34,840 bases of DNA, taken from NCBI GenBank assembly GCA_027483345.1, contig JAIXUV010000007.1, forward strand, positions 1-34,840. The letters are read 5' to 3'. Below are positions 31,172-34,840 of the stretch, piece by piece. The stretch is from Verrucomicrobiales bacterium (lineage in GTDB: Bacteria; Verrucomicrobiota; Verrucomicrobiia; Limisphaerales; UBA9464). Position numbers and translations under genes: made by a program. A model generated the notes under the pieces. The model saw only the letters and a list, made by a program, of their open reading frames with translations, made no database searches and was not told the DNA's origin. Numbering within the stretch: the stretch's first letter is position 1; each line of letters opens with the position of its first letter.

Positions 31172-32776
31172 TCAGGCCTTGATGGCGCCGGCCTTGCCCG
31201 ACTCGACGACGAACGAGCTGCGGAGGACCACCGGTCCGTTCTGCTGGGTCACGTCCTCGGCGGTGAGGTAGTCGCTGCGCCACAGTTCGGGGGTGACCAT
31301 GCAGAGGACGTATCCCCGTTCGCGGGAGAAGTAACGGACGCACGGGTTCTCGGCCTGCAGCTTCCCCAACTCCACCTCGGCGAGGCTTCCCTTGCCGCCG
31401 CTGGTGATGCTGGTGCCGACGAATTCGGTGGCCACGACCGGCGAATCGCCGATCCGGTCGTCCACGCGGAGGTCGTTGACCCAATTGGAATGGATGTCGC
31501 CGGTGAGGACCACCGGGTTCGGGACGCGGCGGTCCTGCCAGAACCTCGCCAGCGCCATGCGCTCGTGCGCGGCGCCGGGCCACTGGTCCATGGAGTACGT
31601 CCGTTCCGCTCCGTCAACCTTGGGGCGACGCGACACCATGCCCATCATCACCTGCTGGGCGATCACGTTCCAACGTCCCTGCGAGGCGATCAGCCGGCTG
31701 TCCAGCCAGTTGCGTTGTTCACGCCCGAGGAGGCTGTTCGCGGGATCGAGGGCCGCGGCGTTCAACGGCTTGGGCCCGTCACCATTCGGTTGGTCGGTCC
31801 GGTATTGGCGGGTGTCCAGGATCTGGAACTCCGCCAGACGACCAAACGCCATGCCCCGGTAGAGACGGAGGTCCGGTCCGGTGGGAATGCAGGAGGACCT
31901 CAGCGGCATCGCCTCGTAGTACGCCTGGTATGCCGCCGCTCGTCGGATCAGAAAGGTCGCCGGGTCGGTGTCCTTGTTGTCGGGAACCGTGTTCGCGTAG
32001 TTGTTGTCGAACTCGTGGTCGTCCCAGGTCACCCACCACGGACACCGCGCGTGCATGGCTTGGAGGTCGGGATCGGAGCGGTACTGGGAATGGCGGATCC
32101 GGTAGTCGCGCAGCGTCTGCAAGCGACCCTTCTCCGGACCCGTGTGCCGGCGGACCTGGCCTTCCTTCCCGGGGCCCTCGTAGATGTAGTCGCCGAGGTG
32201 GACCACGAAGTCGGGGTCCTGCGCCGCCATGTGCCGGTAGGCCGTGAAGTGGCCATGCTCGAGGTGCTGGCAGGAGGCGAACGCGAAACGCAGCTTCGCC
32301 GGAAGGCTTTCCCTCGGCGGCAGCGTGCGGGTCCGTCCGACGGGGCTGGTCGCGCCGCCGGCGTGGAAGCGGTACCAGTAGGTGCGTCCCGGTCGCAGGC
32401 CCGTCACCTCCACGTGCACCGAATGCGCCAGTTGTGGCGTCGCCAGGGTCGTCCCACGCCGCACCCCGCGGCTCATGGATTCGTTCTCCGCGATCTCCCA
32501 ACGCACGGCGACCGCCTCCTGCGGCATCCCGTGGTCCGGCTCCAACGGACGCGGGCAAAGCCGGGTCCAGAGGACCATGCCGTCCTCGGACGGATCCCCG
32601 GAGGCCACGCCGAGCCGGAACGGATCGCCGTCGAACGTGGGACGGCCGACCGGGCCTGGCCGGGCGGCGGCGAATGCGGGCAGTGCGGCCATGGCGGCGG
32701 CCTGCGCGAGGAAGAGTCGTCGGGTCAGTCCGCCCTCATGGCGGAGGGCGCTTTGGATTGGTCCGTGGGTGAGCAT
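31172..32776 (-). CDS. phoD: Tat-exported alkaline phosphatase D family protein
   Basis: A 534-residue PhoD-type phosphatase/phosphodiesterase, usually calcium- and iron-dependent. The Tat signal LTRRLFLAQAAAMAALPAF (twin Arg at 19-20) predicts folded export. A fibronectin-like N-terminal domain (FRLGVASGDPSEDGMVLWTR, HVEVTGLRPGRTYWYRF) is followed by the metallophosphatase core: FASCQHLEHGHF, DFVVHLGDYIYEG, VTWDDHEFDNNY, and LTGDIHSNWVNDL, which carry the metal ligands (Cys, Asp, Asn, His) of the family. The length matches PhoD. It is divergent from the surA-like gene. No PhoB-box direct repeats were recognised upstream, so phosphate control is not demonstrated. Confidence 0.94.
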   Translation of the reverse strand: MLTHGPIQSALRHEGGLTRRLFLAQAAAMAALPAFAAARPGPVGRPTFDGDPFRLGVASGDPSEDGMVLWTRLCPRPLEPDHGMPQEAVAVRWEIAENESMSRGVRRGTTLATPQLAHSVHVEVTGLRPGRTYWYRFHAGGATSPVGRTRTLPPRESLPAKLRFAFASCQHLEHGHFTAYRHMAAQDPDFVVHLGDYIYEGPGKEGQVRRHTGPEKGRLQTLRDYRIRHSQYRSDPDLQAMHARCPWWVTWDDHEFDNNYANTVPDNKDTDPATFLIRRAAAYQAYYEAMPLRSSCIPTGPDLRLYRGMAFGRLAEFQILDTRQYRTDQPNGDGPKPLNAAALDPANSLLGREQRNWLDSRLIASQGRWNVIAQQVMMGMVSRRPKVDGAERTYSMDQWPGAAHERMALARFWQDRRVPNPVVLTGDIHSNWVNDLRVDDRIGDSPVVATEFVGTSITSGGKGSLAEVELGKLQAENPCVRYFSRERGYVLCMVTPELWRSDYLTAEDVTQQNGPVVLRSSFVVESGKAGAIKA

Positions 32777-32908
32777 GGAGTGGAGCCGCTTCGGAAGCCT
32801 GCGGGACGTCCCCTCCTTCGCGTTTGTCGTGCGACCCGGTCAAGGTGCTTCGCCCTCCGACATCGAAACGTGACCTGCGCGCCGTTCCCCACCGCCTTCA
32901 TCGCCCGG

Positions 32909-32937
32909 TTGACCCTTCCGGAGGTGGTTCCTAGGCT
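32909..32937 (+). promoter_or_regulatory. Predicted leaderless promoter of the surA-like/pdxA unit
   Basis: TTGACC (32909-32914), a 17-nt spacer, and TAGGCT (32932-32937). The ATG begins 7 nt later (32945), so the predicted transcription start is at the start codon. This is the best-formed promoter in the window. Confidence 0.65.
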
Positions 32938-32944
32938 CGACCCC

Positions 32945-33910
32945 ATGATTCGGAATCGTCTGTGGGTGTTCGCGGCCGCGATCGGTCTGGCCGCCGCATC
33001 CGTTCGGGGACAGGTGCCGGTGCCCTTCAATGGCATCCAGGCCATCGTCAACGACACGGTCATCACCCGCGACCACGTGCTCGGCAGCGCCCAGCGCGAG
33101 CTCGCCGCGGCGGCGCGCACGGCGACGACCGAGGACGACTACCTCAAGCGCCGCGCCCGCATCCTCGAGGACCAGCTCGAGCAGCTCATCGACCGCCAGC
33201 TGATCGTCGACGAGTTCAAGGAGAAGGGCTACGGCTTCCCCGACTCCCTGATCGACGACATGATCAAGCTGCGGGTGAAGAAGGACTTCGGCGGCGACCG
33301 CGTGGCGTTGACCAAGACCCTGCGTGCCGAGAACCGCACCTACGAGCAGTTCAAGAAGGACGAGAAGGAGGACTTCATCATCTTCCAGATGACGCTCAAG
33401 AACGTCCGCGACGAACTCACCATCTCGCCGAAGAAGATCGAGAACTACTACGCGACCAATTCCTCGAAGTACAAGGTGGGGAACCGCGTGAAGCTGCGGA
33501 TGATCGTGATCGACCGCGCCAAGCACGCGCCGGACGAGTCGGTGAAGATCGCCGAGACCGCCGTCCAACGTCTCAAGGCCGGAGAGGATTTCGCCAAGGT
33601 GGCCGACGAGCTGTCGGACGACGCCCGTCGGTTCAAGGGCGGCGACCGTGGTTGGACGGAGGAGGGCTCCTTGCGCGAGGAGTTGCGCAAGGTGGCCTTC
33701 GCGCTGCCGCCCGGACAGCTGAGCGAGGTGCTGGAAATCCAGGGCACCCGGTTCCTGCTCAAGGTCGAGGAGAAGCAGCCCGCCGGCGTGAAGCCGCTCG
33801 CGGAGGTCCGTCAGGAGGTCGAGACCACGCTCAAGGACTCCGAACGGCAACGCCTGCAGAAGCAGTGGCTGGCCCGGATGCGCAAGAAGGCCTTCGTCCG
33901 CTACTTCTGA
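32945..33910 (+). CDS. SurA-like periplasmic peptidyl-prolyl isomerase (parvulin)
   Basis: A 321-residue exported foldase. The signal peptide is MIRNRLWVFAAAIGLAAASV with cleavage after RGQ. An N-terminal SurA-type chaperone region starts NGIQAIVNDTVITRDHV and continues with long charged helices (EDQLEQLIDRQLIVDEFKEKG). A parvulin domain spans about 172-275: KVGNRVKLRMIVIDR, AVQRLKAGEDFAKVADELSDDARRFKGGDRGW, and EVLEIQGTRFLLKVEEKQPAG. In Gram-negatives SurA helps fold outer-membrane proteins. The start at 32945 gives the signal peptide and sits right after a leaderless-type promoter. It is followed 37 bp later by pdxA, as in the surA-pdxA operon of Proteobacteria. Confidence 0.92.
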   Translation: MIRNRLWVFAAAIGLAAASVRGQVPVPFNGIQAIVNDTVITRDHVLGSAQRELAAAARTATTEDDYLKRRARILEDQLEQLIDRQLIVDEFKEKGYGFPDSLIDDMIKLRVKKDFGGDRVALTKTLRAENRTYEQFKKDEKEDFIIFQMTLKNVRDELTISPKKIENYYATNSSKYKVGNRVKLRMIVIDRAKHAPDESVKIAETAVQRLKAGEDFAKVADELSDDARRFKGGDRGWTEEGSLREELRKVAFALPPGQLSEVLEIQGTRFLLKVEEKQPAGVKPLAEVRQEVETTLKDSERQRLQKQWLARMRKKAFVRYF

Positions 33911-33947
33911 GCCCGGCAACCCGTCCGGGTATCCCCACGCGAACGCG

Positions 33948-34840
33948 ATGATCCTCGGCATCACCCTCGGCGACACCACCGGTGTCGGCCCCGAGGTCGC
34001 ATTCCGTGCGGTTGCCCGGCTCGCCGGCGAGGATTCCGATACCCGGTACGTGCTCATCGGCGACTCCGGCGCGGCGTCCCGGATGTGCGGCCTGATGGGC
34101 CTCGAGTCGGACCTTCCGGAATGGCGTGGGGCGGATTCCGAACCGTGCCGCGTCTATCGGCTCCCGGTGGCCGGGGACAGCCTGCCCGAGGATTTGCCCG
34201 CCGGGGATCCGCGCGCGGCCCTCTCCGCCCTCGAGGCGCTCTCCGAAGGGGCACGCCGCTGTCTCTCCGGGGAATTCCAGGCGCTTGTCACCGCCCCGGT
34301 CAGCAAGGAGGCCATCCTCCGCACCGGCACGCCCTTCGTCGGCCAGACGGAGTTCCTCGCCGAACTGTCCGGCACGGAACGGTTCGCCATGATGCTCCTC
34401 GGCCATGACGAACGCGGACGTTGGCTGCGGGTGGCCCTGGCCACGACCCATGTACCGATCTCGGCGGTGTCGGCCTCGCTGACCCGCGACGGCATCGTCG
34501 ACGCCATCGCCTTGGCTGCCGATGCCTGCCGGCTGCTGGGTCTGCCGCGTCGTCGGATCGGGGTCTGCGGTCTCAATCCCCACGCCGGCGAAGGTGGCCT
34601 CCTCGGAGGCGAGGAGATCGCGGTGATCCGGCCCGCCGTCGACCTGGCCAAGGCCGCGGGCGTGGACGTCCATGGTCCGTTCCCCGCCGACACCCTGTTC
34701 CACCGCGTGTTCCGCGGCGACTACGACGCGGTGGTCGCCATGTACCACGACCAGGGTCTCGCGCCCCTGAAGATGGTCGCGTTCGACAACGGGGTGAACT
34801 GGACGCTGGGGCTCCCGTTCGTCCGCACCTCGCCCGACCA
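33948..34840 (+). CDS. pdxA: 4-hydroxythreonine-4-phosphate dehydrogenase, partial (3' end outside window)
   Basis: The first 297 codons of PdxA, which oxidises 4-phosphohydroxy-L-threonine in pyridoxal phosphate synthesis; it uses NAD and a divalent metal. Seen: GITLGDTTGVGPEVAF, VTAPVSKEAI, FVGQTEFLAEL, ALATTHVPISAV, CGLNPHAGEGGLLGGEE, FPADTLFHRVF, VVAMYHDQGLAPLKM and NWTLGLPFVRTSPD. The three metal-ligand His positions (in TTHVP, NPHAG, MYHDQ) are kept. The GHTE motif reads GQTE, so a conserved His that contacts the substrate in Escherichia coli PdxA is Gln here. The ATG at 33948 directly precedes the conserved N-terminus. It follows a SurA-like gene by 37 bp. A PdxA2-type paralogue with another substrate is an alternative. 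Confidence 0.92.
   Translation, partial: MILGITLGDTTGVGPEVAFRAVARLAGEDSDTRYVLIGDSGAASRMCGLMGLESDLPEWRGADSEPCRVYRLPVAGDSLPEDLPAGDPRAALSALEALSEGARRCLSGEFQALVTAPVSKEAILRTGTPFVGQTEFLAELSGTERFAMMLLGHDERGRWLRVALATTHVPISAVSASLTRDGIVDAIALAADACRLLGLPRRRIGVCGLNPHAGEGGLLGGEEIAVIRPAVDLAKAAGVDVHGPFPADTLFHRVFRGDYDAVVAMYHDQGLAPLKMVAFDNGVNWTLGLPFVRTSPD

Overview
The window is GC-rich chromosomal DNA, most likely from a member of the Verrucomicrobiota (Pedosphaera/Limisphaera-like). The lineage call is inference. It rests on two short PEP-CTERM proteins (C-termini beginning VPEPQTYA and VPEPSTYA), two orphan type II pseudopilin-like proteins with the GFTLIELLVVIAIIAILA signature followed by LLPALAKSK-type sequence, a cyclophilin with a C-terminal module ending in FYRV, and a general lack of Shine-Dalgarno sequences. 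No rRNA, tRNA, transposase, integrase, phage gene or CRISPR array was seen, so this looks like ordinary chromosome.

Layout. 1-3.6 kb: the end of an acidic protein, a DUF4394 PEP-CTERM protein, and a minus-strand lemA-TPM-TPM operon. 3.9-6.3 kb: a pseudopilin-like protein and trigger factor, each with a clear terminator. 6.4-9.9 kb: a minus-strand GalU-like nucleotidyltransferase translationally coupled to a serine hydrolase, divergent from a second pseudopilin and a zinc-ribbon membrane protein. 10-12.1 kb: a DUF486 membrane protein, a secreted cyclophilin and a GmhA-like sugar-phosphate isomerase. 12.2-19.6 kb: a tightly packed six-gene plus-strand operon (epimerase, two-domain methyltransferase, CmcI-like enzyme, GT2, YfhO-like membrane protein, methyltransferase) that looks like a sugar-modification and glycan-assembly unit. 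19.6-21.7 kb: a long structured inverted repeat, a tRNA-dihydrouridine synthase and the second PEP-CTERM protein. 21.9-26.6 kb: a membrane Ser/Thr kinase with an N-terminal sensor, Hsp20, and an aminotransferase preceded by an alanine-rich leader ORF. 26.65-29.5 kb: a secreted EF-hand protein divergent from an OmpR/CpxRA-type two-component pair. 29.5-34.8 kb: queG, a YaeQ-like protein, a Tat-exported PhoD phosphatase, and a SurA-like foldase followed by pdxA, which runs off the end.

The clearest pattern beyond the genes is regulatory. At least six transcription units have a -10-like TAGNNT hexamer 6-8 nt upstream of the start codon. Two of them (12206 and 32945) have TTGAGT or TTGACC exactly 17 nt before it. 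This spacing places the predicted transcription start on or next to the start codon, which suggests leaderless mRNAs and fits the missing ribosome-binding sites. Other themes are Gly/Pro-rich inserts in several extracytoplasmic sensor or secreted proteins, and a likely metal-responsive EF-hand/two-component locus.
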